A stretch of 64,000 bases of DNA from Monarcha castaneiventris obscurior (lineage: Eukaryota; Chordata; Aves; Passeriformes; Monarchidae): contig JAMPIT010000230.1 of the NCBI GenBank assembly GCA_026261815.1, positions 37,966,501-38,030,500 on the forward strand, read 5' to 3'. Shown piece after piece: positions 14,882-23,828 of this stretch. Position 1 is the first letter of the stretch. The number at the start of each line of letters is the position of its first letter. The position numbers and the translations under genes were made by a program. The notes under the pieces were generated by a model. That model was not told the DNA's origin. It was given only the letters and a program-made list of their open reading frames with translations, and did no database searches.

Positions 14882-14985
14882 TGAGACAGAGACAGACGGG
14901 AGGGAGCAGGCAAAGTGGTTTGTCCAAGGTCATGGCGTAGGTCAGAGGCAGCACCAGCAGGAAAACAGGACCCAGAAGTCTGGGT
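14882..14985 (-). mobile_element. MIR/CORE-SINE-like ancient relic
   Basis: CAAAGTGGTTTGTCCAAGGTCATG (14911-14934) matches the 'aagtgacttgcccaaggtcacac' landmark of reverse-complemented MIR. It is followed in the right order by a segment resembling 'gtggcagagccgggattcgaacccaggtctg': GTCAGAGGCAGCACC, then ACAGGACCCAGAAGTCTG. The element would be on the minus strand. It is diverged and probably truncated at its tRNA-derived head. Confidence 0.6.
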
Positions 14986-17900
14986 TTGTGTAAATAGGGG
15001 CATTTACCAGCATAATCTCTCCTGGGGAAGAATGCCCATATGAGGCATTATGTGGGTATAACTCTAGCTGCCGAGGATGCTGGTGCAATTACATTAGTAA
15101 ACTTTCCCAGGCAGATGAGCCCCTGCTCATGGGCTTTGAGCACAAAACTCCTGTTGCAAGGAGACCTTCTGCCAAGGAGTGCTGCTGGAAATCTAGCAAG
15201 AGGAAGGAAAGAAAAAAACAAAATAAAACAAAACAGCCCTCACTTCAATTAGAGGAAAAGATAATTCCTTTCAAGTTGAGAGGCTCGACTCCTGCTGGCC
15301 TTTGTTCTTAAGCTTACCCTTGCTGTAATTTCACAGAGTAACTTGAATAATGCCAGTTTGTTCTGTGATTACCCTCAGCTGGAGCACAAAATTAATATCT
15401 CACTAAGTAATTCAGTACATGATGGGTGAACGTTTAGTCAAACATGCCCTAAAAAGCTAGGATTTTCCATGTTTGCTGGAACTCTTTCAGTGACAATTAA
15501 TTGCCTGTGTTCGTATATGTTTATGAGCCTCAGTAAACAGGCAGCATATTTACGTCTCCCCATTACCTTCAGAAGTAAACTTCCTGTAGAGAAAAAATCT
15601 CATGTTCCCTGATTACAATCTAATTTTAAGTAAACAAGGGGCGGGGAAAGTGACTAGTAAGCAGGACTTTGGAGGGAGGAAGGTGGGAGGTGAAGAATTT
15701 TCTCCCTCTGGAATCATACCACATCTAATGCTGGTAGTATTAAGTTAATATGCTGCAAGAGAGAAATGGCCTTGGCTAGTCCTCTTAGTGTTTTTGGGGT
15801 TTGTTTGCCTTTTTTATCCTGAGAGTTTAGACTCAAGACCAGGTGCAATATTTAATAACTTGTGACGTGGAGTTGCTGTAGAAAATGCCACCTTTGAAAG
15901 GCATGTCTTCTAACCTGTGCACAATCCTGGCATTTTCTGAAAGCCCTAAACTATTGATGTGTGATCCTCTGATGTGCTACAACCAATGTCTCTCCCATTT
16001 CCTGACATTGCGTCTCACTGCCATTGCACTGCTTTCTCTCCACATGAGCCCCTTCCAGAACTGAAAGTACGTACCAATCCTTTCCCCATTGGTCTTATTT
16101 GCTGTGGCTTTTACCATGCAATGAGGGTTTGTGAGGTGAGAGGAACCTCACATTTTTTGTCACAGTTGGGGCATTGCCATTGACTGGTCTTGTTGCTTAA
16201 TCCTCTTCCACACTGCAGGATGAATTCACTCTTGCAAAGTGTTCAGAGATGTGTAGAAAACAGACTGTAGACAAAAGACTAAGTATTATTTACTTTGGTT
16301 GCACCCATTAACATCTGCAGAAAGAAGACATCGGTGCATAATTTCAGTCTGTCTGTACAACTGACTGTTAGTTTCACTGGCTTGTGCTTGTGAGAGATTA
16401 TGTCAGGTGGAAAACACAAACAATTTAGTGAATGTTCATTGTTCTTCACTTTCATCTAAAATTTTTCACTCTGCTGCTGTCCAAAGATTTCCTTTAGGAT
16501 TGGGTGTTTAGGTAGAAGTAGACTAATGGAAACCCCTGAGCCATAATGTAAAGACAGAAGATGATAAAGTGAAAAATAATGAGGTATGATCATAAGATGG
16601 CAATCCTTTGCTGTTGTCCAAAATCTTATCCATTAACTCTTTCAGATTTACTTTAGGCCATCTGTAGCTCTGCCTGATTCTAGACTTTGTGGTGTTGTGA
16701 TGGTTAGCGCTGAAGTTTGGAGAGCAAACCTGCTGGGTTTTTTCATGCAGGCAGGGAAGGGTGTGTGTGCGGGAGGGTAAAGCCAACTCCAGTGATGTTT
16801 GGTCTCTTATGAAAGGAGGGCACTTGAAAACCGTAGCATACCCCAACTCAGAGAGGTTCTGTCAATCCTGAACACTTAATGCTGTCCTTGTTAACTTAAG
16901 TGTTTTGATCCTCTGTGTCTTTTCCCCCCCACTTTCTCTGTGGCTATCACATGCATTACTGATGGCTGCACCAGGTTATGTCACTTCTTAGAAACTCGGT
17001 TAGCTCTCCTTAGGTAAATCAGCTTGATAAATGATCCATTAAATAGTAAAATTCTGTGTTCATCAATATAGTTTTAAGGTAGCTGGACTGAAGAAGCTGA
17101 CAGATCTAAAAATAAAATCATTGCTCTTCTTGTAATCCATTGTAAACAAGGTGTCAAGCATCACTATGGTCTCCTTTGTAATAGCTTTAATGAGTAAAAA
17201 GAGAATAAAGTAGAGAGATGGTAAAAAATGTAAGCCAAATATAATTGTTATAATTGGTTTTTTTTTTTCTTTAACCTAGTATATTGCTTTAAGTGGTGGT
17301 ATCTCTATTTCTCTAGTCCTGACTTCAAAAATTTTCACATAATTTTGTCAGAAGTTAAATGTTCTAGAATACATATTGCTGCTTTTCAAGAGCAAGGAGC
17401 TAGAAAATGTTTGAATTGCTCCCTGACTCTGATACCTATGAGTTTACAAGGTTTTAATAGGATAGGTAAAAGGCTTTAAAAAAAAAAGAAAGTGTAAGTA
17501 GAATTGTATTTTATCAAATAAAAGTCCCTGGATTTTCTAGTAGGTGTCTGCTTTTTTCTTTTAACTCAGTTTTTGTGAATGAAGAAATCTGCATTCTATG
17601 AAAGGTAAAAATACATCCAAACATATGTAATTTTTCTGTACTTTAGGCTGCCAGGAGAATGAGTCTCTCTTTTTTTTTTCCTTCTGTCGGTTAACTCCAT
17701 GTTTCTTATCCACAGCTTTGGTTGTTGCTGGGTTAATATCCTTTCGTGCCTGTCTTTGAATGTATTTGGCTATCAAGCTTACAGATGATGTGTTCCCATT
17801 TATTTAATTTCATTTCTAAACTTCCCATTGAAAAGATCCTTACTGCTCACCTGGCTTGTGAATTTGCCCTCAGGTCAGTGACAGCAGTGGCAGCAGTGTC

Positions 17901-19897
17901 TTTGCAGATGCACTGGGACCTGGCTTGCTCCCTGGGTTCCCGAGGCTGGGACTGGCTGGGGCTTGATAATGAGCCCTCCCATAGGAAGAGAAAAACAGTT
18001 GTGAAGTTTGCTCACTGTTGCTCACTGGGATCGAACAGCTTGTCTTTTCTTTTGAGGAACATTTATACTTAACACTCGGTAGGCAAACTGCTATTTCAGT
18101 TTGCAAGTGGATTCAGTTATTCAAATGCACAGGCCAGAAAATGAAGGGGATTCTATTTAAACAGTGTGCTCCCAAGTCACAGATGATCTTTTTGATGTCT
18201 GTATTTTGCAAATGGAAATTTTCCATTTTCCAGCACTAGCATTTGTTCAGAGGCTGTATGCTATCTAAATCTGCTTTTGTGGCTGTTCATTTGCATTTTT
18301 GCTATGCTATATTGCCTCCTGTCTTCTCCCCTTGGCCCCCCACTCTTTTATATTGAATTCCTATTTTTGCTGCCTCCACTCTGTCTTGCATCTCTGAAGG
18401 CTCAATCATGCAAGATGCTGAGCACTCAGAGCAAACAGCAGAGGCTGCTCAGCACCTGATCAGAATTACAGGTGAAAAGGGAAACACAAAGCATCTGCAT
18501 ATTGAAGACTTTTGCTGAGAGACAGCAGGAGAAAGGTGGAGCTGTTACCCACTCAGATAACAGTCCAACTTCTCCTGTAGCTTCCCACCTTTTCTCAGTT
18601 GCTAGAACTGCTGGAGCTACTAGCCAGTGCATGTGATGAGGAAGTGTGTGGAAATCCTGGGTTGAAATTTTATGGCATGATTTGAAATACTCACAGTAGT
18701 CAGATGATACAGCCAAAACAGCCCTTCCTGGATTTAAAATAATGACCATGGAAAACCTTGCGTGTTCATGTAGATTTCTTGGTCAGAATGCACAAATTTC
18801 TACTTCCTTTAGTATTTATCTTTTATTTCAGCCTGTACACATAAGTTATTTCTTCTCCCAAATCTGGTTACATCCACTTCTACAAGCAAACCGCTTAGCA
18901 AGAAAAACTGCGTTAATATCCTGAGGGAAAATTGAGAAGGTGAGGAGAGAAGCACAACAACTTAATTCTGGCAGTTGAAAGAACAATCTGAAAGTTGTCT
19001 CGTCTCAAAGTATCACGTACCGTCAAGTAATCACTGTTCACTTCTGCAGATCCCAACCCTCAAATAGTCTATTTCACCCTCAGGGAAAGCCGGGCAGGGG
19101 GTGGGGGGAGAAGAAAGCGTAAGCAAGAGTAACACTGGAGTGTCATGCACTACAATGAGATGCAGCGTGTTTAAAGCTGAGCAGTGATACAAACCGTGGG
19201 GCTGGGAGGCGGGGATTGCAGGCTTCTCCTCCCATTCCTGTCTTTTTTCTAAATTCACTTCTCAAAAGAGAAGATGAATGAAAAAGAGGGACCCCCAGAG
19301 GAGGGACCACATGGTCCTGGCCAGCTTGGAATTCTTTAGGGAATGAAAATTCTCGATAGTTTACCCAACCAGGTTTTCTTCTGAATCTCTTGAAAGCTTG
19401 GGCCATGGTAGTGCTCCACAGGGCTCATCCGGGTGTGCAAGAACCCACTGAATGCCTGTGCAGTGCTCTGGGAACAGAGCACTCGTTTTGCAAAAGCTTT
19501 TCTCCTGCAACAGGAGGAAAATAGCTGTGCGAGCATGGCATGGTGTTCCCACTGTATAGCAGAGGGCTGGTTACTAAGTACCAAGGATTATTAATGCCTG
19601 GTGATGAAAGCACAGTGTATAGGCACTATTTTGACTGTGTATATGGCTTCCCGCACTGCCCTTTTCCTTCAGCTGCTTTCCTTTGCTCATGGACTAACTG
19701 GCTATGGGGCGGTTATGGGGATCCATACCAAAACCCTCTGCTTACGAGAACAGCAAACTGCCAGAGTAAAGCGTGATATTTCCATGTTCCTGTCATGTGC
19801 AAGCACGTGCCCACAAACCAAAACACAGCTGGCAAGTCTAATTTTAGCTCTACCAGCCTTGAGAAGTGTCCCTTTAAAGAAATTCTTTTTATAATTC

Positions 19898-19916
19898 TTT
19901 TTTTTTTTTTTTTTTT
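19898..19916. repeat. Poly-T tract
   Basis: An uninterrupted T run of about 19 sits a few hundred bases upstream of the CpG island. It has no associated element that I recognise. Confidence 0.7.
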
Positions 19917-20262
19917 GGAACCAATTTGGTTGATAATACAGCAGCTGACAATCCCGCTGCAATACTATGGATGATTTAAATAAAAACAAAAAGAAACTGC
20001 TGTCCCACATTTTTTTTCCCCCAGAAATTTATAAATAGGAAAAACCACTGTAGAAAGGCCCAGGAATCTGATGACATGTTAAAGAAACAACTTATTTTAA
20101 AAAAAGGAGAAACGCTAGGACTTGTGTACAAGAGGAAACATTTTGTTATTCACGCACTTTTTCTCCCCTGATGATTTATAGCCCTGTTGTGAGACAGACT
20201 CTTCCTTCGACTCTTTGGGAGGATAATTATTTGGGATGGCGGTGCTGACACAGGATCTGTGG

Positions 20263-20313
20263 CAGGTGTGGGGCTCTGGGCCGGACGCGGGGGCCACACC
20301 TGGCCCTCACCTG
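20263..20313. promoter_or_regulatory. Cluster of three CACCTG/CAGGTG E-boxes
   Basis: CAGGTG occurs at 20263-20268 and CACCTG at 20297-20302 and 20308-20313, so there are three copies in 51 bases at the upstream edge of the CpG island. This E-box form is the known target of ZEB, Snail and some bHLH factors (TCF4/TCF12 type). The motif instances are seen directly; occupancy and effect on RBMS3 are inference. Confidence 0.45.
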
Positions 20314-20497
20314 GGCCCGGGCAGCGGCGGCTGCTGAGTGCGGGGGAGTCCGGCCGGGGGAAGCGCGGCCGCGGGGAACTTCTGTGGCACCGTGGAATTT
20401 TCACACGTCTGGGGGAAGGCACCCGCACGTCAGGCCGGCCGAATTTCCTCTTTACCCTCTTCCTCCATTTTGTTCCAACTTTAAATAAACCAAGTCT

Positions 20498-20505
20498 TAT
20501 ATAAG
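20498..20505 (+). promoter_or_regulatory. TATA-box-like motif TATATAAG
   Basis: TATATAAG is a strong match to the TATA consensus and is followed by GC-richer sequence. If used, it would place a transcription start near 20.53 kb and give a 5' UTR of about 1.07 kb. CpG-island promoters usually lack a working TATA box, so this may be incidental or may serve a minor upstream start. Confidence 0.25.
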
Positions 20506-20933
20506 CGGTCTAACAAAGTATGTATTTAATATGTCTGGCCCGGGGTCGCCTCTCCGCGAAGTGCCGGGCGACGGTGCGGAGTAGTTTTCTGTAGGGGGAG
20601 GACGGCGACGACTTCCCTGCTCGGCGACCAGGCTCCGTGACCTTCCCCCGCCCGTGTGTTAAATATATATATATATTTTTTTCTTTTTTTAAAATTAAAA
20701 TAATAAATAAAAGGCAGCATTCTGGGGCTGGTCTCTCTCCTCCCCGCCCCGGGCGTTAGGCTTTCCCGAGTCCCACGGCCGCTTTCCGGCGCTGCCCGGC
20801 CCGGCGCGGAGCGGGCGGAGGCGGCCGCGCGGCCTGCGCCGACCTCCCGGGGGAGCGGCGCGCCGAGGTCCCTCCCACCGGCGGCGCGGCGCGGAGGGGG
20901 TTTGAATGAAAGACAGGACGAGCCCTGAGCACC

Positions 20934-20966
20934 ATGTCACTCCGTGAAGGAGGCAGCGGCAACTAG
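20934..20966 (+). CDS. Candidate upstream ORF 1 (10 codons) in the possible 5' UTR
   Basis: The ATG at 20934 has A at -3 (CACCATGT), a good initiation context, and the frame reads MSLREGGSGN before TAG at 20964-20966. It would matter only in transcripts starting upstream of it. If included, it would be expected to reduce scanning to the RBMS3 start and could respond to initiation-factor stress. The frame is directly visible; its inclusion in mRNA and any role are inference. It is also simply what a random ATG in GC-rich sequence can look like. Confidence 0.25.
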   Translation: MSLREGGSGN

Positions 20967-20977
20967 ACTGGGGAAGG

Positions 20978-21071
20978 CTCTTCCCTCCCCCCCTTTTTTT
21001 TTTATTTTCTTTTTTTTTTTCCTTTATTTTTATTTTCTTTTTTTTCTTTTTTTTTCTTTTTTTTTTTTTTT
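20978..21071 (+). repeat. Long T-rich homopyrimidine tract inside the CpG island
   Basis: The 94 bases are all C or T on the + strand except for three A's (21004, 21026, 21032); 21033-21071 is uninterrupted. Long T tracts resist nucleosome wrapping, so in promoters they often lie in the nucleosome-free region next to the start site. Here the tract separates the upstream GC-rich part from the GC-rich 5' UTR-like part. It is prone to length change and sequencing error. Confidence 0.85.
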
Positions 21072-21083
21072 ATTTGGTTAGAA

Positions 21084-21114
21084 GGGGGGTGGGTGGGGAA
21101 GCGAGAGGGGAGGG
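21084..21114 (+). promoter_or_regulatory. G-quadruplex-type G-run cluster
   Basis: G runs lie at 21084-21089, 21091-21093, 21095-21098, 21107-21110 and 21112-21114 on the sense strand, separated by loops of 1-8 bases. This satisfies the usual four-run G-quadruplex pattern. It directly follows the T-rich tract. In DNA it could help keep the promoter open; in RNA, if transcribed, it could impede scanning. Folding is not shown by sequence alone. Confidence 0.5.
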
Positions 21115-21149
21115 CTCGAGAGCGGGGCGAGCCGAGGAGAGGACGAGGA

Positions 21150-21178
21150 GAGCGAGCGAGCGAGCGAGCGAGCGAGCG
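21150..21178 (+). repeat. (GAGC)n microsatellite, about 7 units
   Basis: A perfect four-base GAGC repeat in a GC-rich purine-biased setting, probably within the 5' UTR or core promoter of RBMS3. Each unit contains a CpG across its boundary, so the tract is also a dense methylation target. Length polymorphism is likely. Confidence 0.85.
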
Positions 21179-21327
21179 GCTCTGCGGAGATTTGGAGTTG
21201 CACAGTGTTCCCGGCTCCTGTGGCAGGACGGTTCCCTCCCGAGCCGGGCAGCGGGCACCGCCGGAGGCACGCTGCTGCCAGCGGGGGAGGCGGGCTGCTC
21301 CGCCGCGGGCACCGGGCACGGGGCTTC

Positions 21328-21415
21328 CACCCACCCACCCACGCACACACACACACCCGCACACACCCCTCCGCGCTCACAGACACACACACACAGACAC
21401 ACACACACACACACG
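21328..21415 (+). repeat. Compound CCCA/CA microsatellite
   Basis: CCCA units (21328-21341) pass into CA runs broken by CCCGC, CCCCTCCGCGCTCACAG and ACAG interruptions, and the last CA run ends at 21414. The tract lies just upstream of the single uATG at 21419 and about 190 bases upstream of the RBMS3 start codon. It is therefore probably in the 5' UTR, where CA tracts can bind hnRNP L-type proteins. That role is inference. Confidence 0.85.
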
Positions 21416-21418
21416 TAT

Positions 21419-21457
21419 ATGTTCGTGCGGGCGCGTTTTGGGCTGCGCTGGAAGTAG
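21419..21457 (+). CDS. Candidate upstream ORF 2 (12 codons), in frame with RBMS3
   Basis: The ATG at 21419 opens MFVRARFGLRWK and ends at TAG 21455-21457. It is the only ATG I find between 20967 and the RBMS3 start, and it is in the same frame. Its TAG therefore sets the 5' limit of the main reading frame, and the RBMS3 ATG at 21602 is the first in-frame ATG after it. The initiation context is weak (T at -3), so leaky scanning would be expected. The 144 bases between its stop and the main ATG would allow reinitiation. Translation is not demonstrated. Confidence 0.35.
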   Translation: MFVRARFGLRWK

Positions 21458-21601
21458 CGCGCGGTAGACGGCGAGGAAGTCTCGGCAGCCTCCTCTGTCG
21501 CCCGCGCTGTCAGGAATAGCGGCGTGAGAGAGGAAGAAAGGCCCTGGGGCACTACACCCTGCCAACGAGTTCCCCGCACCAGCCAGAAGGACTCCAGCTA
21601 C

Positions 21602-21676
21602 ATGGGCAAACGCCTGGACCAGCAGCCAATGTACCCCCAGTACACCTACTACTACCCCCACTATCTCCAAACCAAG
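21602..21676 (+). CDS. RBMS3: RBMS3 first coding exon (N-terminal 25 residues, partial gene)
   Basis: The exon encodes 25 residues starting MGKRLDQQPM and ending YYYPHYLQTK. This is the tyrosine-rich N-terminus I recognise as the canonical RBMS3 isoform start. RBMS3 belongs to the MSSP/RBMS family of RNA- and single-stranded-DNA-binding proteins, with two RRM domains that bind A/U-rich RNA. Both RRMs are encoded by later exons outside this window, and the full protein is usually a little over 400 residues. The start is supported because an in-frame TAG at 21455-21457 leaves no earlier in-frame ATG. The start context is moderate at best (T at -3, G at +4). The exon ends exactly on a codon boundary (AAG) at a consensus donor, AAG|GTAAGG, so the intron is phase 0. 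It sits at the 3' edge of a CpG island. My recollection of the mammalian protein has residues 8-9 in the order P-Q where this reads Q-P; that detail is uncertain. Confidence 0.93.
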
Positions 21677-21682
21677 GTAAGG
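21674..21682 (+). other. 5' splice site of RBMS3 intron 1
   Basis: AAG|GTAAGG matches the vertebrate donor consensus (MAG|GTRAGT) at eight of nine positions. It falls exactly where the conserved RBMS3 peptide ends; translation past it (VRAGGAGRL) no longer resembles RBMS3. Confidence 0.9.
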
Positions 21683-23790
21683 GCTGGCGGGGCCGGGCGC
21701 CTGGCGGGGGATGGAGAGCGGAGCGGCGCCAATTGCGGGCTCGCCTCTTTGGCGATTTTTTCTGTCTCTTCCTCGGGTTTGGTGTTACACAGAGCCGAGC
21801 TGGTAGGCAGAAAGCAGGCTTGAGAGAGGCAGGAAGGTTACTGTCTGCCCTCCCCTTTATTTCTTTATTTCTTTTAATTTATTTTTTTTTCCCTGAAGGG
21901 CTGCTGGCGTCGGCTAATTCCTTTTATTGTTTGGGGAGAACAGTGCGGTTAACGCTATCGTAACAGCGGGCAGGTAGTGTGTTTGTTATGGCATGGGATA
22001 AAGATTGCTCTGGACAGCATTGGACATGAAACACTTTTGGTGGCTCTTCCAGTGATCTCTACAGTTTATCACAGCTTAAAAGCATTTTGCTGTTAGAAAA
22101 GCTGTCTGTGGCAACTCAAACTTTTAATCAGCTGAGGAGGAGATGCTGTGGAAATCGGAGGAGAGCTCGGAGCTAACTGACTGTAAATCTGGTGGAGTTT
22201 GTTTCAGTGCATTGCACTGCTTTTAATATTTTATTAAATATCCAGGATGATATGGCTGTACTCTGTTGCATTTAGAAGGTCTAGAAATAGAGGGTAACTA
22301 CTTTTGGAGAGCGTATCCGAGCGCGGACGTTTCCGTTTTCTTTCTTCTTTCCTTAATAATTTTAAAAATGCCAGCAGACTGAAAAGCAGGCCTGCCTCTC
22401 CTAGAGAGGCTGAGTGAAGTCTATGCTACCTGGCCATGAGTTAGTTAATTAAAGCCTTATTTTTATAATGCCATTGTATAATAGTCTACTCTGTGAAAAG
22501 ATTTCCTGTGTGACCAAAGGACAGTAACAAAAGAAAGCCCTAAACCGAAAGTTTGCAAACCCTGTCAGGACACTGTATTTGGAGAACAGAAAAAGGAAAA
22601 AATACACACTTCACAAGGTGAAGTGTGACCTCACAGCCACAGATTAACAGTTTCAGTAAATAAACGAACATCCTTTAGGAGGGAAAAGCCGAGGCAGGGC
22701 GCACACATGTGCGTATGGCACTGCGTGCACATAGACACATTGCGCTTCTGTGGCAAATTTAACACATGGGACATTTGACGTGTGCATCTGTGTGTGGTGA
22801 AGTGCCACAAGGGAGGCTGACTTCTCCAGACTTTTGGTTTGAAGCACGTTGATCTGGCTGCTGTTGTGGAAGGATAAGTAATATTCCTTGTTAACAAAAA
22901 TTACTTTCCCGTTAACGTTTATAGCCCGACTACTGCATTATATAAATTAACTAATTGTAAAAACTGCGATTCAGGCTGGTTGGAGTTGTGATGACACCAG
23001 AAGCACTCAGTATGATTACAGCCTTGTAATTCATCACAGGGTTACCTCTCACTTCTTTGCTCTGCTGTTTCTTTCACTGCATCATTCAGATTTTTCTCTT
23101 TTTTTTTTGGTATAAAATTAATCCTTTTTTAAATTTTGTGTTTTGGAGTGAATTTTATCATTTCTTCCCCCTCTTCCTTTCAAGGTCAATCCAAATAGCA
23201 TTTTACCTTCGTGACCATTTAGTGTGTAATGTTGCTGTTGCAGCAGCAGCCTGTCACTAGCTTGACTGCAATATTGCCTATAGCTTTAACTGTTTGGGGG
23301 ATTGGGGCATGCAGGCTGATGCTATTCCTCAAAACCTGGCAAGCCAAGGACATGAAACAATTGATGGTGTTTTTTTGAAAGAACAATAGCCTCAAGTATT
23401 GGAGGAGAAGTATTGGACATTCCATGCCTTTTACTCATGTAGCTTACATTTTGCCAGTTGTCCTTTTTTTTCTTCATTTTTTTTAACTTTGTAAAATAAG
23501 CTTTTTTGTGAAAATTAACCTTATATTTGAGCTTAAAATAGAAGCAATAGCTTTTCTGTACCATGACTTTTTTTAACCCCTTGCTTTAAAATATAACTTA
23601 AATGCATTTTTATAGCTGGTATATAAAATTATCAACCCTGTGAAAAGTCATGTGCATCTGTGTTGGCACACTTGCACTATTAGAGTAAGGACAGGTAAAA
23701 TTTTAAATTGCTGATACATTTTATATGTGGTTATTTTTTCTTATTTTGCTTGGTCCACAGTTAAGCATGTACATAAACTCTAAATAATGA

Positions 23791-23828
23791 ACACACATAC
23801 ACGTGCATATATATGTATATATATATAC
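23791..23828. repeat. CA/TA compound microsatellite
   Basis: ACACACATACACGTGCATATATATG passes into an uninterrupted TA run. It is alternating purine-pyrimidine sequence throughout, so it has Z-DNA or cruciform potential. It contains CACGTG (23801-23806), a palindromic E-box, probably by chance. Confidence 0.75.

Larger units (their letters stand above)
1..20219. other. 5' intergenic flank of RBMS3, no convincing gene
   Basis: AT-rich, CpG-poor sequence with frequent stops in all frames. The open frames present are short (mostly 60-140 codons), show no recognisable domain, and lack flanking splice signals that would chain them into a gene. RBMS3 is known to sit beside a large gene-poor region in other amniotes, and this stretch fits that setting. 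Separate entries give what can be picked out inside it: a GT/pyrimidine-rich patch near 2.7 kb, a palindrome near 3.1 kb, homopolymer runs, a GC-richer block near 8.4 kb, and two MIR-like relics near 6.9 and 14.9 kb. Unannotated long non-coding RNA exons or enhancers could be present and would not be visible by reading alone. Confidence 0.7.
20220..21800. promoter_or_regulatory. CpG island spanning the RBMS3 promoter, 5' UTR and first coding exon
   Basis: CpG dinucleotides and GC content rise sharply from about 20.22 kb and fall again after about 21.80 kb, while the rest of the window is CpG-poor. The densest parts are about 20.27-20.43, 20.73-20.90, 21.09-21.33 and 21.42-21.72 kb. The island is broken by AT-rich inserts at 20.65-20.72 and 20.98-21.07 kb. 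CpG islands of this kind mark promoters active early or widely in vertebrates. Its position ending just past the first coding exon fits RBMS3. The exact transcription start cannot be read from sequence; I infer it lies between the T-rich tract and about 21.45 kb, with earlier starts possible. Confidence 0.9.

Noticed and set aside
14611..15003. 130-codon minus-strand open frame
   Set aside because: It spans a poly-A tract (phenylalanine run) and a MIR-like relic, so it is not a gene.
19089..19112. G-quadruplex at GGGCAGGGGGTGGGGGG
   Set aside because: Only three separable G-runs are present, one short of the usual requirement.
21070..21579. 169-codon open frame on the minus strand through the promoter
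   Set aside because: It runs through the T-rich, GAGC and CA tracts, so the product is mostly Ser/Arg/Pro and Cys/Val repeats. GC-rich sequence with few stops explains it.
21524..21601. In-frame N-terminal extension of RBMS3 starting at a GTG (21524)
   Set aside because: There is no ATG between the in-frame TAG at 21455 and the ATG at 21602, and the extension does not resemble the known RBMS3 start. Non-AUG initiation is possible but unsupported.
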